Under the pieces are notes generated by a model that was given only the letters and a program-made list of their open reading frames with translations, had not been told where the DNA came from and did not search any database. The translations under genes were made by a program, and so were the position numbers. Shown here in pieces: positions 13,962-21,638 of a DNA stretch of 27,413 nt (its first letter is position 1; every line of letters begins with the position of its first letter). This DNA is from an uncultured Lachnospiraceae bacterium. Its GTDB lineage: Bacteria > Bacillota > Clostridia > Lachnospirales > Lachnospiraceae. Location of the stretch: the NCBI GenBank assembly GCA_910577105.1, contig CAJTMB010000037.1, forward strand, positions 1 through 27,413, read 5' to 3'.

Positions 13962-15332
13962 ATGGCATTTGAAAGCTTGACGGACAAACTACAGAGGGTA
14001 TTTAAAAACTTAAGAAGTAAGGGCCGTTTAACACCGGAGGATGTCAAAGCAGCTTTAAAGGAAGTGAAAATGGCTCTTCTGGAAGCCGATGTCAATTTCC
14101 GTGTGGTAAAGCAGTTTATTAAGTCAGTGGAAGAACGTGCCATTGGCACAGATGTATTAAACGGTTTAAACCCGGGTCAGATGGTTATCAAGATTGTAAA
14201 TGAAGAGATGATTCAGCTGATGGGGTCTGAAACCACCGAGATACAGATGCAGCCCGGCAAGTCCATAACGGTTATTATGATGGCGGGCTTACAGGGTGCA
14301 GGTAAGACGACTGCCACAGCCAAGATTGCGGGTAAACTGAAATTAAAGGGCAAGAAGTCCCTGCTGGCGGCATGTGATATCTATCGCCCGGCAGCGATTG
14401 AACAGTTGCAGGTAAACGGCGCAAAGCAGGAAGTGGAAGTTTTTTCCATGGGTACAGGACACAAGCCGGCAGATATTGCGGCAGCGGCACTGGAACATGC
14501 AAGGAAGAACGGGCACAATGTTTTGATACTGGATACGGCGGGCCGGCTTCATATAGATGAGGACATGATGGCCGAACTGCAGGAAATCAAGTCCAGGGTT
14601 GAAGTGCATCAGACTCTTCTGGTTGTGGATGCCATGACCGGTCAGGATGCGGTTAACGTGGCAAAAGAGTTTGATGAAAAAGTAGGAATAGACGGCGTGG
14701 TGCTCAGTAAGATGGATGGCGACACACGTGGCGGCGCTGCCCTTTCTGTAAAGGCAGTGACCGGAAAACCGATTTTGTATGTCGGTATGGGAGAAAAGTT
14801 ATCCGATTTGGAGCAGTTTTATCCCGACAGGATGGCCAGCCGCATATTGGGCATGGGTGATGTCCTCTCCTTTATTGATAAAGTACAGGCTAATCTGGAC
14901 ATTGATGCGGACAAAGAAAAAGAAATGGCTGCCCGCATGAAAAAGGGCAAATTTGACTTTGAAGATTATCTGGAAAGCATGAAACAGATGAAAAAAATGG
15001 GAGGGCTTTCCGCTATTTTAAATATGATGCCCGGCATGGGCGGCAAAATGGGTGATATAGAGTCTATGGTGGATGACAGGCAGCTTGCCCATATGGAGGC
15101 AGTTGTTCTTTCCATGACCCCCGAGGAGAGAAGAAATCCCAAACTGTTAAATCCCCAGAGGAAACACCGTATTGCAAAAGGGGCAGGCGTGGATATTGCG
15201 GTAGTAAACCGCTTTATCAAGCAGTTTGAACAGAGCCAGAAAATGATGAAGCAGTTTGGCGGCGGCAAACGCAAGGGTTTTGGCTTGGGAGGTTTTCCGG
15301 GCATGGGGGGAAAAGGAAGATTCCCCTTTTGA
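13962..15332 (+). CDS. ffh: Signal recognition particle protein Ffh
   Basis: A 456-residue SRP54 GTPase that binds 4.5S/6S SRP RNA and signal sequences and delivers ribosomes to FtsY. The N domain is about 1-90. The G domain carries GLQGAGKTT (109-117) and DTAGR (191-195). The M domain (about 300-456) is methionine-rich, with KQMKKMGGLSAILNMMPGMGG and an RNA-binding stretch near RRNPKLLNPQRKHRIAKGAG, ending in a Gly/Phe/Lys-rich tail. AAGGAG lies before the ATG. SRP RNA (ffs) was not seen in the window. rpsP follows after 91 bases in the same direction. Confidence 0.98.
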   Translation: MAFESLTDKLQRVFKNLRSKGRLTPEDVKAALKEVKMALLEADVNFRVVKQFIKSVEERAIGTDVLNGLNPGQMVIKIVNEEMIQLMGSETTEIQMQPGKSITVIMMAGLQGAGKTTATAKIAGKLKLKGKKSLLAACDIYRPAAIEQLQVNGAKQEVEVFSMGTGHKPADIAAAALEHARKNGHNVLILDTAGRLHIDEDMMAELQEIKSRVEVHQTLLVVDAMTGQDAVNVAKEFDEKVGIDGVVLSKMDGDTRGGAALSVKAVTGKPILYVGMGEKLSDLEQFYPDRMASRILGMGDVLSFIDKVQANLDIDADKEKEMAARMKKGKFDFEDYLESMKQMKKMGGLSAILNMMPGMGGKMGDIESMVDDRQLAHMEAVVLSMTPEERRNPKLLNPQRKHRIAKGAGVDIAVVNRFIKQFEQSQKMMKQFGGGKRKGFGLGGFPGMGGKGRFPF

Positions 15333-15423
15333 GAGTAGATAAAGGTTTAGCCGGATACGGATTTTTCAAGAGAAAATTCCTTATCATAAATGAAATGGAA
15401 AGAAAAATGTGGAGGTGAAAAAA

Positions 15424-15669
15424 ATGGCAGTTAAAATCAGGTTGAGAAGAATGGGACAGAAGAAAGCTCCTTTCTATAGAATCATTGTTGCAGATTCCCG
15501 TTCTCCCAGAGACGGCAGGTTCATCGAGGAAATCGGCACTTACAATCCCGGTACGAACCCCAGTACATTCCAGATTAATGAAGAGTTGGCAAAGAAATGG
15601 TTAGCTAACGGTGCACAGCCTACCGAAGTGGTCAGCAAGCTTTTCAAGGTAGCCGGCATTGAAAAATAG
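15424..15669 (+). CDS. rpsP: 30S ribosomal protein S16
   Basis: An 81-residue protein beginning MAVKIRLRRMGQKKAPFYRIIVADSRSPRDGRFIE, the S16 signature. It is a small-subunit assembly protein. GGAGGTG lies 7 bases before ATG 15424, which rules out the in-frame ATG at 15409. It sits between ffh and khpA, the standard Firmicute order. No separate terminator is seen on either side, so it is probably on the ffh transcript. Confidence 0.97.
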   Translation: MAVKIRLRRMGQKKAPFYRIIVADSRSPRDGRFIEEIGTYNPGTNPSTFQINEELAKKWLANGAQPTEVVSKLFKVAGIEK

Positions 15670-15701
15670 TTACCCGGAAAAGACTTGTCTGGAGGTGGAT
15701 T

Positions 15702-15929
15702 ATGAAGGAATTGGTAGAAGTTATTGCAAAAGCACTTGTGGATAATCCGGATGAAGTTGTTGTGACAGAAAAGACAGAAGGGAAAAATATCACTGTCGAA
15801 CTTCATGTTGCTCCATCTGACATGGGTAAGGTCATTGGCAAGCAGGGCAGGATTGCAAAGGCAATCCGTTCCGTTGTGAAGGCAGCATCATCCAAAGACA
15901 ATACGAGGGTGGATGTAGAAATCATGTAG
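15702..15929 (+). CDS. khpA: KH-domain RNA-binding protein KhpA
   Basis: A 75-residue single KH domain with the RNA-gripping loop GKQG (46-49) in MGKVIGKQGRIAKAIR. The homologue in Bacillus and Streptococcus (YlqC/KhpA) pairs with KhpB/Jag and influences cell elongation and division through RNA binding. GGAGG precedes the ATG. The stop codon is built into a small hairpin (15928-15947), directly followed by an intrinsic terminator, so this gene closes the ylxM-ffh-rpsP-khpA unit, at least in part. Confidence 0.95.
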   Translation: MKELVEVIAKALVDNPDEVVVTEKTEGKNITVELHVAPSDMGKVIGKQGRIAKAIRSVVKAASSKDNTRVDVEIM

Positions 15930-15983
15930 CGCTTTCTGTAAAGCGCTGGAATTGGGGCGTTCTGGCGAACGCCCCAATTTTTT
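15928..15983 (+). terminator. Double hairpin terminator between khpA and rimM
   Basis: The first hairpin is AGCGCTTT/AAAGCGCT with a CTGT loop (15928-15947), starting within the khpA stop codon. The second, a strong intrinsic terminator, is AATTGGGGCGTT (15950-15961) with AACGCCCCAATT (15968-15979), then T residues to 15983. rimM begins only 22 bases later with no visible promoter in between, so rimM-trmD must rely on readthrough or an upstream promoter. Confidence 0.88.
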
Positions 15984-16005
15984 AAATCAGAAAATGGAGA
16001 ACGAT

Positions 16006-16539
16006 ATGGAAGAGATTTTTAAAGTGGGTATTATTTCGTCCACACATGGCCTGAAGGGAGAAGTAAAGGTATTTCCGACTACGGATGATGTGAAACGGTT
16101 CAAGAGGCTGAAACAGGTAATACTGGATACCGGAAAAGAAAAACTGACGTTGGAAATCGAAAGCGTAAAGTTTTTTAAGAATATGGCAATCCTCAAGTTC
16201 AAGGGGATTGATTCCATCAATGATGTGGAAAAATACAGGCAGAAAGAATTGTATGTGCAAAGAAAAGATGCCGTTAAGTTAAATAAAGATGAATATTTTA
16301 TTGCCGATTTAATCGGAATGGATGTAGTGGATGAAGAAGGGGAAACCATCGGCACATTAACTGATGTATTGAATACGGGTGCAAATGATGTCTATGTCAT
16401 TGCTTTTTCAGAAGATGGGATTTACGGCAGCTCCGGAAAGAAAGAGGTATTGCTTCCGGCAATCAAACAATGCATTCTTGGAGTGAATGTGGAAGAAGGA
16501 AAAATGATGGTGCATATAATGGAAGGACTGTTGGATTGA
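16006..16539 (+). CDS. rimM: Ribosome maturation factor RimM
   Basis: A 177-residue protein that helps assemble the 30S head and binds S19. The N-terminal RimM domain (KVGIISSTHGLKGEVKVFPTTDD) is followed by a PRC-barrel (about 95-177, EYFIADLIGMDVVDEEGETIGTLTDVLNTGANDVYVI). The start at 16006 follows TGGAGA by 5 bases; ATG 15994 overlaps that site. Its stop overlaps the trmD start as TGATG, so the two are translationally coupled, the normal rimM-trmD pairing. A strong terminator lies just upstream. Confidence 0.96.
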   Translation: MEEIFKVGIISSTHGLKGEVKVFPTTDDVKRFKRLKQVILDTGKEKLTLEIESVKFFKNMAILKFKGIDSINDVEKYRQKELYVQRKDAVKLNKDEYFIADLIGMDVVDEEGETIGTLTDVLNTGANDVYVIAFSEDGIYGSSGKKEVLLPAIKQCILGVNVEEGKMMVHIMEGLLD

Positions 16540-17960
16540 TGAATTTTTATGTTATGACCCTGTTTCCCGATATGGTTTCCGACGGCCTCTCCTCCAGTAT
16601 TATCGGCAGGGCAAGGGAAAACGGCAGTATTTTTGTCGAGGCGGTGAATATCCGTGATTTCACAAAAGATAAGCATAATAAAGCGGATGATTACCCATAC
16701 GGCGGCGGCGCAGGGCTATTGATGCAGGCGCAGCCTGTTTTTGATGCACATCGTTCTATCGTCGACAAAATCGGCAGTGGGAAGCCGGTGCGAACCGTTT
16801 ACCTGACACCTCAGGGAAGAACTTTTAACCAGCAAATGGCGGAGGAGATGGCAAAAGAAGAAAACCTGATTTTTATGTGCGGCCATTATGAAGGCATAGA
16901 CGAAAGGGCTCTGGAAGAGGTGGTAACGGATTATGTTTCGCTGGGGGACTTTGTTTTGACCGGTGGCGAACTGCCTGCGATGGTTCTGATAGACACCATC
17001 GCCCGTCTGGTACCGGGGGTGCTGCACAATGACGCTTCGGCGTCCGAAGAATCCTTTTCGGGTTATCTTCTGGAATATCCCCAATATACCCGTCCTGAGG
17101 TATGGAACGGAAAAAAGGTGCCGGAAGTTCTTTTGACGGGCGACCACAAAAAAATCCGGGAATGGCGGAAACAAATGGCAGAGGACAGAACGCGGGAAAG
17201 AAGGCCCGATTTATATGCCCGGTACGAAAAGCTGATGGACTGCCACGAAAAACTCAGGAAAGATAAGCTGCACCATGCCGGGATGCTGGAACTGATAGCA
17301 AGGGGACAGGCAGAACTTTTTTTTGAAGGTGAGGAAGGCATACTGTTGCGCGATAAGAAGAGCGGCGTATTTATGCTTACGGTAAAGGACAGGGAAGCAG
17401 GAGAACATATTTTGGAGATGGTATTCGGAACAGCGGATGTTTCCATATCCGCCCCGGCACAGGCAGACATGTTTGTGGTACATCAGGAATATATGGTTGA
17501 TGCAATTAAAAGCCGGTTTGGTCTGAAGCTATGGTCGGGCTGTTATATTCTTTCCTATACGAAAAAAGAGTCACTCCCCAAAAAAGATGCGGATATCAGA
17601 AAATTGGACATGTCCTATCTGGCAACTGTTGTAAGTCATTATAAACTGGCAGATAAAAATGAAATGGCAGAAAGGCTTTCCGGTGGAAATATTTTGGGCA
17701 TATTTGTAGAAAATACGCTGGCCGGTTTTATCGGGGAGCATACGGACGGAAGCATGGGAATGTTAGAGGTCTTCCCCGAGTACCAAAGACAGGGACTGGC
17801 CACAGCGCTGGAAACCGATTTGGCAAACCGCACTTTACAAAAAGGCTATATGCCATTTGGCTATGTAAAGGAGGACAATGCTGCTTCCCTGCGTTTGCAG
17901 GAAAAAATGGGATTTTACCGTGCAAAGGAAAAGGTATGGTGGCTGGTCAGGGAACAATAA
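16539..17960 (+). CDS. trmD: TrmD tRNA (guanine-37-N1) methyltransferase fused to a GNAT-like domain
   Basis: A 473-residue protein, about twice the usual TrmD length (around 240). Residues 1-230 are a complete SPOUT methyltransferase: MNFYVMTLFPDM, DYPYGGGAGLLM, YLTPQGRTFNQ, CGHYEGIDER and SLGDFVLTGGELPAM, ending at WRKQMAEDRTRERRPDL. It methylates G37 of tRNA to keep the reading frame. Residues about 235-473 have no TrmD counterpart. The end, MLEVFPEYQRQGLATALETDLANRTL, then EDNAASLRLQEKMGFYRA, is the acetyl-CoA-binding and C-terminal pattern of GNAT acetyltransferases. There is no stop or frame break between the halves. The start at 16539 overlaps the rimM stop. The acetyl acceptor is unknown. 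Long-hairpin copy 4 begins at the last base of the stop codon. Confidence 0.95.
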   Translation: MNFYVMTLFPDMVSDGLSSSIIGRARENGSIFVEAVNIRDFTKDKHNKADDYPYGGGAGLLMQAQPVFDAHRSIVDKIGSGKPVRTVYLTPQGRTFNQQMAEEMAKEENLIFMCGHYEGIDERALEEVVTDYVSLGDFVLTGGELPAMVLIDTIARLVPGVLHNDASASEESFSGYLLEYPQYTRPEVWNGKKVPEVLLTGDHKKIREWRKQMAEDRTRERRPDLYARYEKLMDCHEKLRKDKLHHAGMLELIARGQAELFFEGEEGILLRDKKSGVFMLTVKDREAGEHILEMVFGTADVSISAPAQADMFVVHQEYMVDAIKSRFGLKLWSGCYILSYTKKESLPKKDADIRKLDMSYLATVVSHYKLADKNEMAERLSGGNILGIFVENTLAGFIGEHTDGSMGMLEVFPEYQRQGLATALETDLANRTLQKGYMPFGYVKEDNAASLRLQEKMGFYRAKEKVWWLVREQ

Positions 17961-18146
17961 ATTTCCGCATTTGGGATGGCGGCAGCCCCGGCGGGCATTT
18001 GTTCCAACAGGACACGTTCTCACTCGGGTAAAAACACAGCGGTACATAAGATGTTAAAAAACAACATCTAAGTGCCGGTGTTTTTACACGGTCCTTTATG
18101 GAATCAAATGCCCGCCGGGGCTGCCGCCATCCCAAATGCGGAAATT
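17960..18146 (-). repeat. Long-hairpin intergenic element, copy 4 (reverse, perfect arms)
   Basis: The arms 17960-18001 and 18105-18146 are complementary at all 42 positions. The first paired base is the last base of the trmD stop codon. The core is in the reverse direction: GTTCCAACAGGAC near the left, GTCCTTTATGGAATCAAATG near the right. The inner stem has changed in step: copies 1 and 3 have AACGC/GCGTT, while here it is AACAC/GTGTT. The bulge reads CCGAGTGAGAACGT on the minus strand, identical to copy 3. It fills most of the 306-base trmD-rplS gap; the remainder is the rplS promoter and leader. Confidence 0.93.
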
Positions 18147-18161
18147 CAATTCACAAAGTTG

Positions 18162-18190
18162 TTGCAAATTGTTCCATTCTGTGATAAAGT
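18162..18190 (+). promoter_or_regulatory. Candidate sigma-A promoter of rplS
   Basis: TTGCAA (18162-18167), a 17-base spacer, and TAAAGT (18185-18190). The leader to rplS is about 70 bases. I see no convincing ribosomal-protein binding structure in it. Confidence 0.6.
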
Positions 18191-18266
18191 ATGAATGTTG
18201 TAAATCATGAGATGGTCCTCTGTTACAGATTGTATTAAGAACATCCGCCCAAGAAGGAGTAAAAAA

Positions 18267-18614
18267 ATGAACGATATTATCAAAAGCATCGAAGCAGAAC
18301 AGTTAAAAGAAAAGGTTGACGAATTTCATGTTGGTGACACCGTAAAGGTTTACGGTAAAATCAAGGAAGGTAACCGTGAAAGGGTTCAGGTTTATGAAGG
18401 CATCGTGGTAAAAAGACAGGGTGGAAGCAACCGTGAGACTTTTACCGTAAGAAAAACTTCCAACGGTATCGGCGTAGAAAAGACATGGCCTTTGCATTCT
18501 CCCAATGTAGAAAAGATTGAAGTGGTAAGAAGAGGTAAAGTAAGGCGTGCAAAACTGAACTACTTAAGAAACCGCGTTGGCAAGAAGGCAAAAGTAAAAG
18601 AATTGGTCAGATAA
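18267..18614 (+). CDS. rplS: 50S ribosomal protein L19
   Basis: A 115-residue protein with the L19 pattern: FHVGDTVKVYGKIKEGNRERVQVYEGIVVKRQGG, then FTVRKTSNGIGVEKTWPLHSPNVEKIEVVRRGKVRRAKLNYLR. It sits at the subunit interface of the ribosome. AAGGAG lies about 8 bases before ATG 18267; the frame also opens at 18207 but lies in the leader without a site. Although trmD-rplS are often one operon, here they are separated by a long-hairpin element and a promoter. It ends at a strong terminator, so it appears monocistronic. Confidence 0.97.
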   Translation: MNDIIKSIEAEQLKEKVDEFHVGDTVKVYGKIKEGNRERVQVYEGIVVKRQGGSNRETFTVRKTSNGIGVEKTWPLHSPNVEKIEVVRRGKVRRAKLNYLRNRVGKKAKVKELVR

Positions 18615-18627
18615 TGAAAAGGTGGTT

Positions 18628-18666
18628 GCACACTCTTTTGGCGTTTTCCGAAAGAGTGTGCTTTTT
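18628..18666 (+). terminator. Intrinsic terminator after rplS
   Basis: GCACACTCTTT (18628-18638) pairs perfectly with AAAGAGTGTGC (18651-18661), followed by five T residues. Confidence 0.92.
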
Positions 18667-18695
18667 ATTATAATCAGAGGATTTTTCAAAAAAGA

Positions 18696-18725
18696 TTGGA
18701 TTCCCCGGTCGGAAGGTAGTATAAT
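18696..18725 (+). promoter_or_regulatory. Candidate sigma-A promoter of the lepB-rbgA operon
   Basis: TTGGAT (18696-18701), an 18-base spacer, and a perfect TATAAT (18720-18725). It lies between the rplS terminator and the first lepB. The in-frame TTG at 18737 would fall at or next to the predicted transcript start, supporting the later ATG. Confidence 0.6.
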
Positions 18726-18766
18726 AATTAAGTATATTGCAAAAAAGCATAAAAAAGGGAAGTGAC

Positions 18767-19360
18767 ATGAGAAGGCGTCATAAAGGCTTAAGCTTTTATA
18801 AGAAAAGAAAAAAAATCAGTGCAAATCTGATAAAAGAAATCCTGTCATGGATGTTTGGCATGATGACAGTGGTTTTTATTGCGTTTGTGATTGTTTATGC
18901 CGTTGGAATGTCCGTTACCATGATTGGGGTGTCCATGGAACCGGTTTTGCACAACGGGCAGAATGTACTGATAAACAGATATGCTTATCTGATTGTATCT
19001 CCCCAAGTAGGCGATGTGGTAGCTTTTCTGCCAAACGGCAATGAAAATTCCCACTATTACATAAAAAGAGTGGTGGCATCTGCGGGGGATACGGTACAGA
19101 TTATGGAAGGCAGGCTGTATGTAAACGGTGTGCAGGTTATAGAGCCGGAAGAATACGGATATGATAAAATGGCTGTGGCGGGCATAGCTGAGAATCCGCT
19201 GACGCTTGGAAATGACGAGTATTTTGTATTGGGTGACAACAGAAACAATTCCGAGGACAGCCGTTCGGCCAATATTGGTCCGATAAAGGGGAAGGATATT
19301 GTAGGGAAAGTCTGGTTTCACATGGGAAGTGATACAGGTGGAATCGGTTTTGTAAAATGA
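18767..19360 (+). CDS. lepB: Type I signal peptidase (first copy)
   Basis: A 197-residue membrane-anchored serine protease that removes signal peptides from exported proteins on the outer face of the membrane. A very basic N-terminus (RRRHKG, YKKRKK) precedes one transmembrane anchor (about 28-48). Catalytic Ser56 is in GVSMEPVL and Lys100 in YYIKRVVA, followed by GDNRNNSEDSR. GGGAAG precedes ATG 18767. rbgA follows after 16 bases, and a second signal peptidase lies directly after rbgA. The two share the same motifs but are clearly different sequences, so this is an old duplication. Confidence 0.95.
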   Translation: MRRRHKGLSFYKKRKKISANLIKEILSWMFGMMTVVFIAFVIVYAVGMSVTMIGVSMEPVLHNGQNVLINRYAYLIVSPQVGDVVAFLPNGNENSHYYIKRVVASAGDTVQIMEGRLYVNGVQVIEPEEYGYDKMAVAGIAENPLTLGNDEYFVLGDNRNNSEDSRSANIGPIKGKDIVGKVWFHMGSDTGGIGFVK

Positions 19361-19376
19361 AAGGCGTGGTAGCTGG

Positions 19377-20270
19377 ATGAATTATCAATGGTATCCCGGT
19401 CATATGACAAAAGCGAAGCGTATGATGCAGGAAGACATAAAATTAATAGATTTAATTATTGAACTGGTAGATGCAAGGATTCCACTATCCAGCCGTAACC
19501 CGGAAATAGATGAACTGGGAAAAAATAAATCCCGTATTATTCTGCTGAACAAATCCGATTTGGCGGATGCCGGATATAATGGCAGATGGACGGAGTATTT
19601 TAAGAAAAAAGGGTTTTTTGTGTTGGAAATCAATGCAAGGACAGGAGCCGGCATGAAGGAAATACAAGGGCTTGTGCAGGAGGCATGCCGGGAAAAAATA
19701 GAAAGGGATAAGAAAAGAGGCATTGTCAACAGACCGGTTCGAGCCATGGTGGTGGGCATACCGAATGTAGGCAAGTCTACCTTTATCAATTCGTTTGCAA
19801 AAAAGGCGTGTACGAAAACAGGAAATAAACCCGGCGTCACAAAGGGAAAACAATGGATACGCCTGAATAAGTCATTGGATTTGCTGGATACACCGGGTAT
19901 TTTATGGCCGAAGTTTGAGGACCAGACTGTAGGGATGAAGCTGGCTTTTATCGGCTCCATGAATGATGACATCATCATTGTGCGGGAAATGGCGCTGGAT
20001 TTGATAAAGCATGTTGCAGACAGGTATCCCCGGGTATTTGAAGAAAGATACGGCGTGGCATGGAAAGAGGGGCAAAACGGGACGGAGTCTGCATTTGAGG
20101 TGCTGACCGGGATTGCAGAGGCCAGAAGATGTTTTGCGAAAGGGGAAGAAATTGACTATGATAAAGCGGCGGCCCTGTTTTTAGATGATTTCAGGAGCGG
20201 GAGGCTGGGAAAAATCACATTGGAAGTTCCTGAGGACTTTGAAAGAATGAATGGAGAAAATATACAATGA
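19377..20270 (+). CDS. rbgA: Ribosome biogenesis GTPase RbgA (YlqF)
   Basis: A 297-residue circularly permuted GTPase needed for late 50S assembly in Bacillus. The motif order is permuted: G4 NKSD (58-61) precedes G1 GIPNVGKST (127-135) and G3 DTPG (171-174). The N-terminus MNYQWYPGHMTKAKRMM is the family signature, and a C-terminal helical RNA-binding region follows (about 205-290). The Shine-Dalgarno site is weak (AAAGGCG). The stop overlaps the start of the second signal peptidase as ATGA. The order lepB-rbgA-lepB-rnhB extends the usual Firmicute rplS-rbgA-rnhB order. Confidence 0.97.
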   Translation: MNYQWYPGHMTKAKRMMQEDIKLIDLIIELVDARIPLSSRNPEIDELGKNKSRIILLNKSDLADAGYNGRWTEYFKKKGFFVLEINARTGAGMKEIQGLVQEACREKIERDKKRGIVNRPVRAMVVGIPNVGKSTFINSFAKKACTKTGNKPGVTKGKQWIRLNKSLDLLDTPGILWPKFEDQTVGMKLAFIGSMNDDIIIVREMALDLIKHVADRYPRVFEERYGVAWKEGQNGTESAFEVLTGIAEARRCFAKGEEIDYDKAAALFLDDFRSGRLGKITLEVPEDFERMNGENIQ

Positions 20271-20836
20271 AAAAAAACGGTTTTTTAAAAGAAGTACTGG
20301 GGACCAGCCTTTATCTTTTATGTGTACTGATTGTAGTCTATCTGGCGATTCAGTTTGTGGGGCAGCGCACGGTTGTAAAGGGGTCTTCCATGGAACCGAC
20401 TTTATATGGACTGGATGACGGGAATCCGGATAAAGTAGGAGACAATCTGATAGTGGATAAGTTTACCTATCGTTTTTCGGACCCTAAAAGATTTGATATT
20501 ATTGTATTTCCTTATCAGTATAGCGAGGAATATTATATTAAGAGGATTATAGGACTGCCGGGGGAAATCGTGCAGATTGATATGGAAGGCAATATTTATA
20601 TCAACGGAGAAGTTTTGCGTGAGGGATACGGAAAAGAAATCATCAAAAATCCGGGTATGGCTATAGAACCGATTCAACTTGGGGAAGATGAATATTTTGT
20701 ATTGGGGGACAACCGGAATAACAGCCAGGACAGCCGGTTTCCGGATGTAGGCAATATACATAAAAGTGAAATTGTAGGCCGTGCATGGATTAGAATCTGG
20801 CCTTTGAACAGGTTTGGGGTGCTGAAGCACCAGTAA
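20267..20836 (+). CDS. lepB: Type I signal peptidase (second copy)
   Basis: A 189-residue membrane serine protease with one N-terminal anchor (about 12-32). Catalytic Ser41 is in GSSMEPTL and Lys92 in YYIKRIIGLPGE; GDNRNNSQDSR is the C-terminal family box. Compared with the first copy it has a longer loop after the serine (YGLDDGNPDKVGDNLIVDKF), as in many clostridial SipS-type enzymes. Its ATG overlaps the rbgA stop, so the two are translationally coupled. Having two enzymes around rbgA suggests different substrate ranges, which the sequence cannot show. Confidence 0.95.
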   Translation: MKKNGFLKEVLGTSLYLLCVLIVVYLAIQFVGQRTVVKGSSMEPTLYGLDDGNPDKVGDNLIVDKFTYRFSDPKRFDIIVFPYQYSEEYYIKRIIGLPGEIVQIDMEGNIYINGEVLREGYGKEIIKNPGMAIEPIQLGEDEYFVLGDNRNNSQDSRFPDVGNIHKSEIVGRAWIRIWPLNRFGVLKHQ

Positions 20837-20864
20837 GGCAGACTATGCAGCATGGAGGTATGAC

Positions 20865-21623
20865 GTGGAAAAGAAAATTACAGATATTAAGGCGGTTTTT
20901 CAGGCAGCGGGAACAGACAGGCTGCCTGAACTGATTTTAGAATATGAGAAGGATGAGAGAAGCGGCGTGAAAGCCTTAGTGCAGGCAGCAGGAAAAAAGC
21001 TAGAGGCGCTGGAGAAGGAAAAGGCCCGTACGGAATGCATGAAACATTTTGAGTATGAATACGGACATGCAGGGGTTTTATGCGGGATAGATGAGGCAGG
21101 CAGAGGCCCATTGGCAGGGCCTGTTGTGGCGGGGGCTGTCATACTTCCCAAAGACTGTGACATATTATATCTAAATGATTCCAAGCAACTCTCCGAAAAA
21201 AGAAGAGAGGAGTTGTATGGCATCATCATGGAAAAGGCTGTGGCGGTTGGCGTAGGCTATGCGTCCCCCAAACGCATAGATGAGATTAACATTCTACAGG
21301 CCACTTATGAAGCCATGCGTGAGGCCATAGGGCAGCTTTCGGTGCACCCGGATATCCTTCTGAACGATGCAGTGACGATTCCGGGAATAAATATCAGGCA
21401 GGTGCCAATCATTAAAGGAGATGCCAAAAGTATTTCCATTGCAGCGGCAAGCATTATTGCCAAGGTCACCAGGGACAGACTGATGGCAGAGTATGACGGC
21501 ATATTTCCCGAATATGGATTTGCCGCAAACAAGGGGTACGGTGCGGCTGCTCATATAGAAGCGCTTAAAAAATTTGGACCGTCTCCCATTCATCGGCGCA
21601 GTTTTATAGGACATTTTGTATAG
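20865..21623 (+). CDS. rnhB: Ribonuclease HII
   Basis: A 252-residue enzyme that cuts RNA in RNA-DNA hybrids and removes misinserted ribonucleotides from DNA. The active-site start GIDEAGRGPLAGPVVAGAVIL gives Asp76 and Glu77; a later Asp is in LLNDAV. The C-terminal NKGYGAAAHIEALKKFGPSPIHRRSF is typical of RNase HII. An N-terminal helical extension of about 70 residues matches the Bacillus type. The start is GTG at 20865 with GGAGGT 5 bases upstream; the nearby ATG at 20860 is in another frame. ylqG follows 15 bases later. Confidence 0.95.
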   Translation: MEKKITDIKAVFQAAGTDRLPELILEYEKDERSGVKALVQAAGKKLEALEKEKARTECMKHFEYEYGHAGVLCGIDEAGRGPLAGPVVAGAVILPKDCDILYLNDSKQLSEKRREELYGIIMEKAVAVGVGYASPKRIDEINILQATYEAMREAIGQLSVHPDILLNDAVTIPGINIRQVPIIKGDAKSISIAAASIIAKVTRDRLMAEYDGIFPEYGFAANKGYGAAAHIEALKKFGPSPIHRRSFIGHFV

Positions 21624-21638
21624 GGCGGGGATATAGGT

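Noticed and set aside
16470..16538. Longer TrmD start inside rimM
   Set aside because: MNFYVMTLFPDM at 16539 is the family N-terminus and overlaps the rimM stop as expected for coupling.
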